A DNA stretch of 39,688 nt, from NCBI RefSeq assembly GCF_013822155.1, contig NZ_PNJW01000025.1:1-39688 (forward strand). Direction: 5' to 3'. How positions within the stretch are numbered: the stretch's first letter is position 1; each line of letters begins with the position of its first letter. Below, in pieces: positions 1 through 8,439 of this stretch. The DNA is from Flavobacterium sp. Its GTDB lineage: Bacteria > Bacteroidota > Bacteroidia > Flavobacteriales > Flavobacteriaceae. The notes beneath the pieces are model-generated. The model did not search any database, was not told the DNA's origin, and was given only the letters and a program-made list of their open reading frames with translations. The translations under genes and the position numbers were made by a program.

Positions 1-1369
1 TTCTTCCTCCCAAAACATAACTCCATTTATCCGTATCATCGAATGTATATTCAAAAAAAGCACCAACAGAATCGTCTATTCTACTAAAATCTGAAACATT
101 TACAAATTCGTTATAATTATCATAGGTGAAGTTCAAACCCGTTGCAAATTTATGTAAAGTGTTACTAAAAATTGAATTGTAAATCAAATTCGAATAGAAA
201 CTATTTTGTTTGATATTATATTGATTCAATCCAAAATAAGACTCTTGGTTATGGTAATTAAAAGCATTTTGAAAACCGATACTTTTCCATGGTGTATCCG
301 GAAAAACAAACCCTAATTTGGCTGAGGCATCTAACTTTTCAGTACTAATTTCAGATCCCCAAAAATTGGTTGTTCCTTTATCTCTATCCGGCTCAAAATC
401 AACTTGACCGGTTTGTTTATCGTCTTTCATATAGCGAAGATTGATAAAACTCACCCAACCTTTTTCCAAATCTGTATATTGCCAACGATTGATGGCATTG
501 ATTTGTTTTCCAAGCGGGTTATCCAAAAAACCATCGTCGTTCATGTCATTTTTGGAAACTCTGGTATTGCCGTGCAGAAACAAACTTGTTGCCCACTTAT
601 CATTAATTTTTGTATTGAAATGGGTATTCAACTCAAATCTTGAATCAGTCGAACCATAAGCATTCAAAAAGAATGGAATATCATCGGCAGGTTTTAATAA
701 TTCATAATTAATTTGACCTGAAATACTTTCGTAACCGTTCACAACTGAACCGGCTCCTTTGGTAATTTGAATACTTTCCACCCAAGTTCCGGGAATAAAA
801 GAAAGTCCGTAAGCTTGTGATGCCCCACGAATAGACGGAATGTTTTCTTCCGTCATTAAAATATAAGGGCTGGTTAACCCCAACATTTTAATTTGTTTAC
901 TACCGGATACTGCATCAGAAAAGTTAACATCGATTGACGGATTTGTTTCAAAACTTTCAGACAAATTACAACATGCCGCCTTTAACAATTCCTTGCCTGT
1001 CATGGTTTGCATGTTTGAAGTAACCCGATAACTTTTTTGAAGTGATTTTCTAACATTCGTTACAGTCACTTCATCTAAAGAACTATCGAACTCCATTTTT
1101 TGAGTTATCGTTTTAGATTTCAAAATAGTTAATGTAACCGTTTTAAATCCAACATAACTAATGACTAAAACAGTGTGTTCGCCTGTGAAAGGAATAGAGA
1201 ACTTTCCTTGTTCATCCGATATGACGCCTATTTCGGTATTCTGCCAGTAAATATTAGCTCCGGGAAGCGGTTGATTATTATCGTATATTATTTTACCGGT
1301 TACTTTTTCTTGAGAAAATGAAATAAAAGAAACCAATAAAAAAACATATCCTATAAATTGTTTTTGCAT
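1..1369 (-). CDS. TonB-dependent outer-membrane receptor, N-terminal part (truncated by window edge)
   Basis: The reading frame is open from an ATG at 1369 to base 1 with no stop, giving about 456 residues of a longer protein. It starts with a signal peptide (hydrophobic stretch ending FISFSQE), then a CarboxypepD_reg-like beta-sandwich (about residues 22-100, with the YVGFK motif), then a plug domain (about 115-220, with IPSIRG and ITKGAGSV), then the start of a beta-barrel. Receptors of this kind import a substrate across the outer membrane using TonB energy. A paired-Cys motif (AACCNLSESFETNPS) lies at the start of the plug; together with the Cys-rich gene just upstream this suggests a metal, probably copper, as substrate. 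The substrate is inference; the receptor class is clear. It probably shares a transcript with the gene at 1431. Confidence 0.9.
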   Translation of the reverse strand, partial: MQKQFIGYVFLLVSFISFSQEKVTGKIIYDNNQPLPGANIYWQNTEIGVISDEQGKFSIPFTGEHTVLVISYVGFKTVTLTILKSKTITQKMEFDSSLDEVTVTNVRKSLQKSYRVTSNMQTMTGKELLKAACCNLSESFETNPSIDVNFSDAVSGSKQIKMLGLTSPYILMTEENIPSIRGASQAYGLSFIPGTWVESIQITKGAGSVVNGYESISGQINYELLKPADDIPFFLNAYGSTDSRFELNTHFNTKINDKWATSLFLHGNTRVSKNDMNDDGFLDNPLGKQINAINRWQYTDLEKGWVSFINLRYMKDDKQTGQVDFEPDRDKGTTNFWGSEISTEKLDASAKLGFVFPDTPWKSIGFQNAFNYHNQESYFGLNQYNIKQNSFYSNLIYNSIFSNTLHKFATGLNFTYDNYNEFVNVSDFSRIDDSVGAFFEYTFDDTDKWSYVLGGR

Positions 1370-1382
1370 AAAAATGATTTAA

Positions 1383-1427
1383 AATTAAACAAGAAGTTTT
1401 CACTAACTAGTGAAATGATGTTTAATT
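1383..1427. repeat. Nested inverted repeat between HYC_CC_PP gene and receptor
   Basis: An inner palindrome TTTCACTA-AC-TAGTGAAA (1398-1415) sits inside outer arms AATTAAAC (1383-1390) and GTTTAATT (1420-1427). The two sets of arms could form one interrupted hairpin in the 61-base gap before the receptor start. It has no U-run, so it is not a standard terminator. It could be an operator, an RNA processing site or an expression-tuning hairpin; the sequence alone does not decide. Confidence 0.6.
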
Positions 1428-1430
1428 AAA

Positions 1431-1847
1431 TCAGGCGTAAAAAAGGAATTGTGAATGTAATTGGTAGAGTGGAGGTGCATTTGCATCACAATAATATGTC
1501 AAACATTGTGCTGAAATTTTAATCGGTTCATTCCAAAAAATAGGTAGTTCAACAATAGGTAGTATTGAAAAATAATCAAAATCAAAACTGAAATGTGAAA
1601 TTATACTGTCATCTAAATCAGCTTGAATGATTTCATCAGAACAACAACCTTTATGGTCATCCGATGACTTAGCACAACATGTTTTTTGCTCTTTTTCAAC
1701 TGTTCCTTCACAGGGTTCTTCTATGCTAAAAACAGATGACACAGAAGCAATTTCATCACCACAATGATGCACATTAAAAGCCAATCCCGTAGTAGAAACC
1801 AAGAGATAAAAAGCGAGCAAAACACTTGTGTACTTTTTGAAAGTCAT
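1431..1847 (-). CDS. HYC_CC_PP-type small Cys-rich secreted protein
   Basis: The protein has about 138 residues. An N-terminal hydrophobic segment after FKKYTS acts as a signal peptide or anchor. It is followed by HHC (in NVHHCGDE), two Cys pairs (TCCAK and GCCSD), an acidic stretch, and a C-terminal NAPP before the final aromatic residues. This His-Cys / Cys-Cys / Pro-Pro layout matches the Flavobacteriia family named HYC_CC_PP, with HHC in place of HYC. The soft ligands suggest binding of copper or another thiophilic metal, which is inference. An in-frame ATG at 1862 would add MYFCP, but a -7 box (TACTTTTG, 1852-1859) lies between the two ATGs, so 1847 is preferred. The TonB-dependent receptor lies just downstream. 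Confidence 0.75.
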   Translation of the reverse strand: MTFKKYTSVLLAFYLLVSTTGLAFNVHHCGDEIASVSSVFSIEEPCEGTVEKEQKTCCAKSSDDHKGCCSDEIIQADLDDSIISHFSFDFDYFSILPIVELPIFWNEPIKISAQCLTYYCDANAPPLYQLHSQFLFYA

Positions 1848-1851
1848 GGGA

Positions 1852-1859
1852 CAAAAGTA
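1852..1859 (-). promoter_or_regulatory. Bacteroidota -7 box TACTTTTG before the HYC_CC_PP gene
   Basis: The minus strand reads TACTTTTG, a full match to TAnnTTTG. It lies only 4 bases before the ATG at 1847, so any transcript would have almost no leader. No TTG lies at exactly 19 bp spacing. Confidence 0.4.
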
Positions 1860-1902
1860 CATTTTTTTAGTTCAATATTTTTACAAAATGCTGTTAAATA
1901 TA

Positions 1903-3258
1903 CTACAATTCAATAGCTTGCCCTAAAAGAGGAACAGTGCAATTGTATCCATATCTTTCCGTAATTTTTAATCGCAATGCGTCTGCTGCCTCATTTTCAC
2001 CATGTACTAAAAATATTTTTGCAGGCTTTTTTCCTAATTTATTAAGCCAACTAAGCAAATCATTCTGGTCGCCATGTGCAGAAAGTCCTTCCACTAAAGT
2101 TACCTGTGCTTCCACGGGATAATATTTTCCATAGAATTTAATTTCTTTAGCTCCTTCTAATAGTTTTCTACCACGAGTTCCTTCCGCTTGATAGCCAACG
2201 AGCATGACCGTGTTTTCTGGTTTATCAATATATCTTTCTAAATAAGATAAAACTCTTCCTCCGGTTATCATTCCGCTGGCCGCAATTACAACTTTTGGTT
2301 TTTTATCATAAATTGCACTGATTGAATCTTCAAAATCAGTTATCATCGAGAACATTCTACACATTTCTTCGCATTCATGCGGTGCCAACTTATGCCATTG
2401 ATGATTATCATTAAACACATCCAATACTTTTATTCCCATCGGTGTATCAATAATATAAGGAATGTCGGGAATTCTGTTTTGTTTTTTCAATTGCCACAGT
2501 AGAAACATCAAGGTTTGTGCCCGTTCAACAGCAAAACTGGGAATAATAACATTCCCACCTCTATCAATCGTTTGGTTGATGATCAATTCTAAATCAAATA
2601 GCACATCATTAGTTGGATGAATTCGATTGCCATAGGTACTTTCTAAAAAAACATAATCCGCAGTAGTTGGTTTTTCCGGTGGATACATCAATACATCATC
2701 GTCTTGCCCAACATCACCGGAGAACACTAATTCTTTGCCATCAATATGTAATGAAATTGAACAAGCTCCTATAATATGCCCAGCCTGAAAAAATTTAAAA
2801 TAACAATTCCCTGTGAGTTCAATTTCAATATCTTTTTCTACTGCTCTAAAAAAAGGAATCACATTTTCAGCTTCAGCAACTGTGTATAGTGGCTCTGCCG
2901 GTTCGTGTTTAGAATAATGTTCTTGGTTTGCTTTGGATGCCTCTTCCTCTTGAATTTTAGCACTGTCTAATAAAATAAGCTTAGCTATCTGCTTAGTAGG
3001 ACTTGTACAAAATATTTTACCCAGAAAACCTTCTTTTACTAACCTAGGTAACCATCCACAGTGATCTAAATGACCATGTGTGAGCAATACAAAATCAATA
3101 CTGGAAGCATCAACCGCTAAGGGTTCCCAATTGAGTTCTCGCAAAGCTTTTAATCCTTGAAACATGCCACAATCAATCAGAATTCGTAGTTCGTTGTGCT
3201 CAACAAGTGTTTTTGAACCGGTTACTGTTCCTGCACCTCCTAAAAATTGAATTTTCAT
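1903..3258 (-). CDS. MBL-fold beta-CASP metallo-hydrolase (RNA-processing type)
   Basis: This 451-residue protein has a metallo-beta-lactamase fold with the metal motif THGHLDH at about 60-66 and a second metal-ligand region ending AGHIIGA and SGDVGQDDD. A beta-CASP domain spans the middle (PSFAVERAQT, ASGMITGGR). The C-terminal RMMBL part contains the conserved histidines of LSAHGDQ and LVHGE. Family members related to archaeal and eukaryotic CPSF-73 are zinc-dependent endo- or exoribonucleases. It begins two bases after the stop of the ATP-cone/nuclease gene, so the two are almost surely co-transcribed. The exact substrate is unknown; RNA is the likely one. Confidence 0.9.
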   Translation of the reverse strand: MKIQFLGGAGTVTGSKTLVEHNELRILIDCGMFQGLKALRELNWEPLAVDASSIDFVLLTHGHLDHCGWLPRLVKEGFLGKIFCTSPTKQIAKLILLDSAKIQEEEASKANQEHYSKHEPAEPLYTVAEAENVIPFFRAVEKDIEIELTGNCYFKFFQAGHIIGACSISLHIDGKELVFSGDVGQDDDVLMYPPEKPTTADYVFLESTYGNRIHPTNDVLFDLELIINQTIDRGGNVIIPSFAVERAQTLMFLLWQLKKQNRIPDIPYIIDTPMGIKVLDVFNDNHQWHKLAPHECEEMCRMFSMITDFEDSISAIYDKKPKVVIAASGMITGGRVLSYLERYIDKPENTVMLVGYQAEGTRGRKLLEGAKEIKFYGKYYPVEAQVTLVEGLSAHGDQNDLLSWLNKLGKKPAKIFLVHGENEAADALRLKITERYGYNCTVPLLGQAIEL

Positions 3259-3260
3259 GG

Positions 3261-4094
3261 TTATTTTATTAAATTACACAATTGATTTGCTTCTAGCAAT
3301 ACGTTTTTAACCCGGCTTGGACTTAACTCAATTTTAGAAAGCCAATCAGCATGTTGAATTAAATCGAGGGCGGTAATTATATCTTGAACTAATAATTTAT
3401 CTTTTTCAGCCATTGTTAGTGTTGTTAAACAAGTCACAGGATAAATTTTGTTTAAATCAATTTTGTTTTTTAAGCTGTTTCCTTTCGGATAATCCCAACT
3501 TAACAAACTCAGCTTTGAACAACCAGCAAATTTCACAGCTTCATCTGTAAATCGATTATTGGTAGTTATCCAACAATTTTGGATGGAATAATTGCTTTTA
3601 AAAAGTTGAAAATCTCTATCTTTTAAATCATTAAATCGGGATAAAATATACATCGGAACTTTCACATCCGTTTTAGCATCTTGACTTCCATGAAATTTAC
3701 ATTCAACCATGGAAACACAATTTTCTTTTTTAAGTAATACATCAACTTCATGTGATACACAATTTCCTTCCAAAATGAGATTAGTTTGGGTTTGATATCC
3801 TTCACATTCAAAAACTTTAGCTATAAATTTTTCGAAGAAAAAACCTGCCGGTCCTAACGACTGAATAGCCGTTCTTAGATTATACCGAGCAGCATGAACG
3901 TTAGAAAATTTTTTTAACAGTTGAAATGCTAATTTGTAGATTTTTTTAGTTGGAATACCTTCGTATAATTCTCTTTCAATTTCATGAATTACCTGAAATA
4001 CCGCTTCTTCACTTGCTCCCGATTTTCGTAACGAATGAATTAATTTATCCTTGTCAAAGTTGACAATTTCACCTGAAAATTTAGTGACTTTCAT
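3261..4094 (-). CDS. ATP-cone domain fused to PD-(D/E)XK (Mrr-like) nuclease
   Basis: In this 277-residue protein, residues 1 to about 85 form an ATP-cone, the nucleotide-sensing domain best known from ribonucleotide reductase and NrdR (MKVTKFSGEIVNFDKDKL, later AARYNLRTAI). Residues about 86-210 form a restriction-endonuclease-like fold with the core HEVD (115-118) followed by ECK (131-133), the usual D...ExK metal site of Mrr-type nucleases. The C-terminal 60 residues are helical and unassigned. The fusion suggests a nuclease controlled by dATP/ATP level, which is inference. The downstream beta-CASP gene starts two bases after the stop. Likely -7 box TACCTTTA at 4114-4121. Confidence 0.8.
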   Translation of the reverse strand: MKVTKFSGEIVNFDKDKLIHSLRKSGASEEAVFQVIHEIERELYEGIPTKKIYKLAFQLLKKFSNVHAARYNLRTAIQSLGPAGFFFEKFIAKVFECEGYQTQTNLILEGNCVSHEVDVLLKKENCVSMVECKFHGSQDAKTDVKVPMYILSRFNDLKDRDFQLFKSNYSIQNCWITTNNRFTDEAVKFAGCSKLSLLSWDYPKGNSLKNKIDLNKIYPVTCLTTLTMAEKDKLLVQDIITALDLIQHADWLSKIELSPSRVKNVLLEANQLCNLIK

Positions 4095-4113
4095 ACCCGA
4101 CTCTTTAGTCTTA

Positions 4114-4121
4114 TAAAGGTA
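4114..4121 (-). promoter_or_regulatory. -7 box TACCTTTA for the ATP-cone nuclease operon
   Basis: The minus strand carries TACCTTTA, seven of eight bases of TAnnTTTG, about 20 bases before the ATG at 4094. No TTG was found at 19 bp spacing. Confidence 0.4.
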
Positions 4122-4133
4122 CGAAAAATTGAG

Positions 4134-4577
4134 CTATGATTGTTTTTTCTGAAAATAAAATGCCGGAATAAAGAGCACCAAGAACAAAGGTTGAATTAGA
4201 AATCTTCTAACATAAAAAAGTAAAAAATTACTTTGCTCATCGAAAAAAGATAGGACACCAAAAAAGAGAAAAATTAAAATAATGAAGAAAAAAAAGTATA
4301 AAAATGCAGCAAATTTTGTAAGCTGAAAATCCTTAAACAAAAGAAAAATGATTGCCAATGAAAAGAACGTATTGAAAAAATACCTTGAAATCAAATTTAA
4401 CAATAATAAAAAAGTGTCATATTCAGGAAAAGGTAAATTAAGATAATCATTTTTGAAATAAACTAAAAAAGGATCATAAAAAAGTTGGGTTTCATATAAT
4501 CTAATAAATATCAAGGCAACTAAACAGAAACCTACTAACGAATAGACAATCCAATTATTAGTTTGCTTTAGTTGCAT
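4134..4577 (-). CDS. Exosortase F system-associated membrane protein
   Basis: This 147-residue protein has about four hydrophobic membrane segments (about 10-27, 55-80, 88-112 and 125-142) and a polar tail ending QKKQS. It overlaps the end of the xrtF gene by 20 bases, so the two are translated together. Its position next to XrtF, its size and its topology match the family found beside XrtF in Flavobacteriia. It probably works with the exosortase in the inner membrane, but its molecular role is not known. No catalytic motif is visible. Confidence 0.85.
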   Translation of the reverse strand: MQLKQTNNWIVYSLVGFCLVALIFIRLYETQLFYDPFLVYFKNDYLNLPFPEYDTFLLLLNLISRYFFNTFFSLAIIFLLFKDFQLTKFAAFLYFFFFIILIFLFFGVLSFFDEQSNFLLFYVRRFLIQPLFLVLFIPAFYFQKKQS

Positions 4578-5112
4578 AAATTGAAAATTTATTAACCAAA
4601 ACTATCCATAAAACGAAAACAACACCATATATAATAAGCGGAAAAATGACACCATGAATCAAATGTTCATATGCCGGAAATTTATACAAGGCGATTGAAA
4701 TTAATGCAATTCGAATAATATTCAATACATAAATCAGCATTGAACCGAGTAACACAAAAAACAACGTTTGCTTTATTTTTCCTTTAAAGGCAATTACAAA
4801 AGCAATAAATAAAATAATGACACTAATTGCATTACATCCTTCAACTACCCGAGCCACATATTTTTCTTTGACAAAAAACTTAACAGAACTTTGCTCAAGA
4901 TTATCCGCAATTTCTGAATGATAACCAAAAAATGTAGTTGTTTGTTGTGATTGACGGGCAACAATTTTAGTTATTGCATCCACTTCAAACTGAGTTGTGT
5001 CGTATTTATTAAGGTAAATTTGATACAAAAAAGTAAGAATGGCATAGCTTAAAAAGAATTTAAGCAGAAAAATCAAAAAAGGTTTATACTGTACAAGGTA
5101 TTTTTTCAACAC
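4558..5112 (-). CDS. xrtF: Exosortase family protein XrtF
   Basis: This is a 184-residue multi-pass inner-membrane protein. Exosortases are thought to be cysteine transpeptidases that cut and attach proteins carrying a C-terminal sorting tail. The three conserved catalytic residues are visible: Cys93 in EGCNAIS, Arg134 in NIIRIALI and His153 in LIHGVIF, each at the edge of a membrane segment. Translation starts at GTG (5112) or at the adjacent TTG. The partner membrane gene overlaps its 3' end. The gene diverges from the GAF gene across a 68-base space. No obvious PEP-CTERM-like target is in the window. Confidence 0.9.
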   Translation of the reverse strand: MLKKYLVQYKPFLIFLLKFFLSYAILTFLYQIYLNKYDTTQFEVDAITKIVARQSQQTTTFFGYHSEIADNLEQSSVKFFVKEKYVARVVEGCNAISVIILFIAFVIAFKGKIKQTLFFVLLGSMLIYVLNIIRIALISIALYKFPAYEHLIHGVIFPLIIYGVVFVLWIVLVNKFSIYATKAN

Positions 5113-5123
5113 TTTATTTTTAA

Positions 5124-5131
5124 CAAAAATA
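5124..5131 (-). promoter_or_regulatory. -7 box TATTTTTG for xrtF
   Basis: A full TAnnTTTG match on the minus strand, 11 bases before the GTG start of xrtF. No TTG lies at the ideal distance. Confidence 0.4.
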
Positions 5132-5157
5132 TAGAATTTTGAGCAGTTGTGATGTTT

Positions 5158-5165
5158 TACCTTTG
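5158..5165 (+). promoter_or_regulatory. -7 box TACCTTTG for the GAF gene
   Basis: A full TAnnTTTG match 15 bases before the ATG at 5181. The nearest TTG is at 5139-5141, 16 bp upstream. It forms a divergent promoter region with xrtF. Confidence 0.55.
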
Positions 5166-5180
5166 TAAAAAAATAATACC

Positions 5181-5636
5181 ATGACCTTAGATGCCCTAAA
5201 ACCTAAAATTACTGAAATTATCATTCAATTTGATATTTCCACCGATGAAAAACTGGCAAATATTTGTAAATTACTTCATGATGAAGTTGATTATTACAAT
5301 TGGGTTGGATTTTATTTTGCCAACCATGAAACACAAACCCTGCATTTAGGACCTTATGTTGGTGCTGAAACAGACCATACCGTTATTCCTTTTGGAAAAG
5401 GTATCTGTGGACAGGTAGCCGTTTCAAATCAAAATTTTGTTGTGCCGGATGTTTCCGCTCAAGACAATTATATTGCCTGCAGCTTTACAGTTAAGTCTGA
5501 AATTGTTGTTCCACTTTTTGTTAATGGAAAAAACATAGGACAAATTGACATCGACAGTCATGTTTTAAATCCGTTCAGTGAAACTGACGAACGCTTTTTA
5601 GAATTTGTGAATGAAGAAGTTGCAAAGTTGTTTTAG
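5181..5636 (+). CDS. GAF-domain protein of the free methionine-(R)-sulfoxide reductase family
   Basis: This 151-residue protein is a single GAF domain. It carries the fRMsr signatures YYNWVGFY (38-45), LHLGPYVG, FGKGICGQ (71-78), FVVPDVSA, YIAC (97-100) and SEIVVPL. Enzymes of this family reduce free methionine-R-sulfoxide with redox cysteines. Two of the three family cysteines are present (Cys76 and Cys100). The third, usually ten residues before Cys76, is His66 here. The recycling mechanism may therefore differ, or the protein may act on or sense something else. Start chosen at the ATG 15 bases after a TACCTTTG box. Confidence 0.85.
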   Translation: MTLDALKPKITEIIIQFDISTDEKLANICKLLHDEVDYYNWVGFYFANHETQTLHLGPYVGAETDHTVIPFGKGICGQVAVSNQNFVVPDVSAQDNYIACSFTVKSEIVVPLFVNGKNIGQIDIDSHVLNPFSETDERFLEFVNEEVAKLF

Positions 5637-5643
5637 AAAAAAC

Positions 5644-5673
5644 TTGTACTTTTAAAAAATAAAATTACCTTTG
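5644..5673 (+). promoter_or_regulatory. Consensus Bacteroidota promoter for rpsO
   Basis: TTG (5644-5646) is followed after exactly 19 bases by TACCTTTG (5666-5673). This is a complete match to the TTG-N19-TAnnTTTG form used by the Bacteroidota primary sigma factor. The leader to the rpsO ATG is then about 50 bases. Confidence 0.85.
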
Positions 5674-5730
5674 CAACCGAATTAGGAAAACCCTGATTCA
5701 TACATAATAATCATTTAATATAATATTGGA

Positions 5731-6000
5731 ATGTATTTAACTAAAGAAACAAAAGCTGAAATCTTCGCTAAACACGGAGGAAAAGCTGAAAACACAGGTT
5801 CTGCTGAGGGACAAATTGCATTGTTCACTTTCAGAATTTCACACTTAACAGAGCACTTGAAAAAAAATCGTCACGATTACAATACCGAGCGTTCGTTAGT
5901 ATTATTGGTAGGTAAAAGAAGAAGTCTTTTAGATTACTTAAAGAAAAAAGATATCAACAGATATCGTGAGATTATTAAAGAATTGAATATTAGAAAATAA
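5731..6000 (+). CDS. rpsO: 30S ribosomal protein S15
   Basis: An 89-residue protein of the usual S15 length. It has the family features ETKAEIFAKHGG near the start, GSAEGQIALFT, RISHLTEHLK, the Arg/Lys-rich LLVGKRRSLLDYLKKKD and a C-terminal YREIIKELNIRK. S15 binds 16S rRNA early in small-subunit assembly and bridges to the large subunit. The pairing with downstream pnp is the classical arrangement. A strong terminator lies between the two genes. The roughly 50-base leader could allow autoregulation as in other bacteria, but no clear structure was recognised. Confidence 0.98.
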   Translation: MYLTKETKAEIFAKHGGKAENTGSAEGQIALFTFRISHLTEHLKKNRHDYNTERSLVLLVGKRRSLLDYLKKKDINRYREIIKELNIRK

Positions 6001-6010
6001 TCAATAGGAA

Positions 6011-6038
6011 AGAGGTGCGAAAGTGCCTCTTTTTGTTT
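6011..6038 (+). terminator. Intrinsic terminator after rpsO
   Basis: An 8-bp stem (6011-6018 with 6023-6030, two G-U pairs) closes a GAAA tetraloop and runs into TTTTGTTTT. It separates rpsO from pnp. Confidence 0.85.
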
Positions 6039-6140
6039 TATAGATTTTGACAGAAAAAAGTTTGGTTTTTCATTGGGTTACACAACAACTACACACAACA
6101 ACACAACGAAACCTAGTATTAATACCAAATTAGAATTTTT

Positions 6141-8300
6141 ATGATTCCAAATGTAACAAAAGAGGTTATCGATTTAGGAGATGGTAGAACCATTTCTATC
6201 GAAACCGGAAAATTAGCGAAGCAAGCAGATGGTTCTGTGGTGGTTCGTTTAGGCGATTGTATGCTTTTAGCAACAGCCGTTTCTGCCAGAACAGCAAACC
6301 CAGCAGTAGATTTTTTACCATTAACGGTAGATTATCGTGAAAAATTTGCCGCAGCTGGACGATTCCCGGGTGGTTTTTTCAAAAGAGAAGCACGTCCAAG
6401 TGATAGTGAAGTACTAACCATGCGTTTAGTTGACCGTGTTTTACGTCCACTTTTCCCGGATGATTATCATGCTGAAACGCAAGTGATGATTCAATTAATG
6501 AGTCATGATGAAAATGTGATGCCGGATGCATTAGCAGGTTTAGCCGCTTCTGCAGCCTTAGCCGTTTCAGACATTCCATTTTACAACTTAATTTCAGAAG
6601 TACGTGTAGCACGTGTAGATGGAAAATTCGTTATAAATCCAAGTAGAACACAATTAGAGTTATCCGACATTGACATGATGATTGGAGCTTCTTTGGATTC
6701 AGTTGCCATGGTTGAAGGTGAAATGAAAGAAATTTCAGAAGCCGAAATGGTAGAAGCCATTAAATTTGCTCACGAGGCCATTAAAGTTCAAATTCACGCT
6801 CAATTGCGTTTACAGGAAGCTTTTGGCAAAAAAGAAATCCGTACTTACGAAGGTGAGAAAGAAGACGAAGCCGTATATGCTAAAGTAAAAGCCTTTGCTT
6901 ATGATAAATGTTATGCTATTGCTAAAGAAGGAACAGCAAAACATGAAAGAACAGCTCAATTTGCAGCCGTAAAAGAAGAAGCAAAAGCATTATTTACTGA
7001 AGAAGAATATGCTGAAAATGCTGACTTAGCAGGTTTAGTTGGGAAATATTTCTACAAAACCAATAAAGAAGCTGTTCGTAACGTAATCCTTGAATTAGGA
7101 ATTCGTTTAGACGGAAGAAAAACAACTGAAATCAGACCTATTTGGTGTGAAACAGATTATTTACCTTCGGTACACGGTTCTTCTTTATTTACACGTGGAG
7201 AGACTCAAGCTTTAGCAACAGTAACTCTAGGAACTTCAAGAGAAGCCAATCAAATTGACTCACCTAGCGAGCAAGGCGAAGAAAAATTCTATTTACATTA
7301 TAACTTCCCTCCTTTTTCTACTGGTGAAGCAAAACCTTTAAGAGGAACTTCAAGAAGAGAAGTGGGTCATGGAAATTTGGCACAACGTGCTTTGAAAAAC
7401 ATGATTCCGGCTGATTGTCCTTATACTATCCGTATTGTTTCAGAAGTGTTAGAATCAAATGGTTCTTCTTCAATGGCAACCGTTTGTGCAGGAACAATGG
7501 CTTTAATGGATGCAGGTGTTCAAATGGTAAAACCAGTTTCCGGAATTGCAATGGGCTTAATCACTGATGGCCAAAAATTTGCAGTTCTTTCAGATATATT
7601 AGGTGACGAAGATCACTTAGGCGATATGGACTTTAAAGTTACCGGAACAAAAGACGGAATCACTGCTTGTCAAATGGATATCAAAATTGACGGTTTACGT
7701 TATGATATTATGGAACAAGCTTTAGGCCAAGCACGTGATGGTCGTATGCATATTTTAGGTAAAATTACCGAAACCATTGCTACACCAAGAGCTGATGTTA
7801 AGAAACATGCTCCAAAAATCATTATGCGTACTATTCCGGGAGCATTTATTGGTGCTTTGATTGGACCTGGTGGAAAAGTTATTCAAGAATTACAAAAAGC
7901 CACCGGCTGTACTATCGTTATCAATGAAGTAGACGAACAAGGTGTGGTAGAAATTCTTGGAACTGATCCGGATGGAATTGCAGCTGTATTAGCTAAAATT
8001 GATTCGATTATTTTCAAACCAACTATGGGTGAATCTTACGAAGTGAAAGTAATTAAATTATTAGATTTTGGTGCAGTGGTAGAATATACTTCAGCTCCTG
8101 GAAATGAAGTCTTACTTCACGTATCTGAATTAGCTTGGGAACGTACAGAAAATGTAACTGATGTTGTTAAAATGGGTGATGTTTTTGAAGTGAAATATTT
8201 AGGAATAGATCCAAAAACAAGAAAAGAAAAAGTGTCAAGAAAAGCACTTTTGCCTAGACCTCCAAGAGAAGAAAATAAAATTGTTCCGAAAAAGGATTAA
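6141..8300 (+). CDS. pnp: Polyribonucleotide nucleotidyltransferase (PNPase)
   Basis: This 719-residue protein has the family layout: two RNase PH domains (about 10-220 and 320-540) around a helical linker, then a KH domain ([13 protein letters not shown], about 570-585) and an S1 domain (about 625-695). FFKREARPS and the second-domain region [10 protein letters not shown] match the phosphate and RNA sites. PNPase degrades RNA 3' to 5' by phosphorolysis and can add tails; it works as a trimer in the cytoplasm. It follows rpsO but has its own leader of about 100 bases. A strong hairpin terminator follows. Confidence 0.98.
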   Translation: MIPNVTKEVIDLGDGRTISIETGKLAKQADGSVVVRLGDCMLLATAVSARTANPAVDFLPLTVDYREKFAAAGRFPGGFFKREARPSDSEVLTMRLVDRVLRPLFPDDYHAETQVMIQLMSHDENVMPDALAGLAASAALAVSDIPFYNLISEVRVARVDGKFVINPSRTQLELSDIDMMIGASLDSVAMVEGEMKEISEAEMVEAIKFAHEAIKVQIHAQLRLQEAFGKKEIRTYEGEKEDEAVYAKVKAFAYDKCYAIAKEGTAKHERTAQFAAVKEEAKALFTEEEYAENADLAGLVGKYFYKTNKEAVRNVILELGIRLDGRKTTEIRPIWCETDYLPSVHGSSLFTRGETQALATVTLGTSREANQIDSPSEQGEEKFYLHYNFPPFSTGEAKPLRGTSRREVGHGNLAQRALKNMIPADCPYTIRIVSEVLESNGSSSMATVCAGTMALMDAGVQMVKPVSGIAMGLITDGQKFAVLSDILGDEDHLGDMDFKVTGTKDGITACQMDIKIDGLRYDIMEQALGQARDGRMHILGKITETIATPRADVKKHAPKIIMRTIPGAFIGALIGPGGKVIQELQKATGCTIVINEVDEQGVVEILGTDPDGIAAVLAKIDSIIFKPTMGESYEVKVIKLLDFGAVVEYTSAPGNEVLLHVSELAWERTENVTDVVKMGDVFEVKYLGIDPKTRKEKVSRKALLPRPPREENKIVPKKD

Positions 8301-8320
8301 TTTTTTCTGCTATATTAATT

Positions 8321-8353
8321 AACCCGATTCAAAAACTGAATCGGGTTTTTTTA
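8321..8353 (+). terminator. Intrinsic terminator after pnp
   Basis: A perfect 11-bp stem (8321-8331 with 8337-8347) with loop AAAAC is followed by a run of T. Confidence 0.95.
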
Positions 8354-8386
8354 TGATTTAATTTGTAATTTATCTACTACAAAGCA

Positions 8387-8415
8387 TTGTGGTCTTAACA
8401 TTTATGTTATATTTG
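8387..8415 (+). promoter_or_regulatory. Promoter for the outer-membrane barrel gene
   Basis: TTG (8387-8389) is followed after 18 bases by TATATTTG (8408-8415), one base short of the ideal spacing. The leader is about 20 bases to the ATG at 8440. Confidence 0.7.
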
Positions 8416-8439
8416 CAGTAAAGCGATTCAAAAATAAGT

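Noticed and set aside
404..659. Plus-strand frames of 70-80 codons
   Set aside because: They lie antisense to the TonB-dependent receptor, which is open over the full length and has clear domain motifs.
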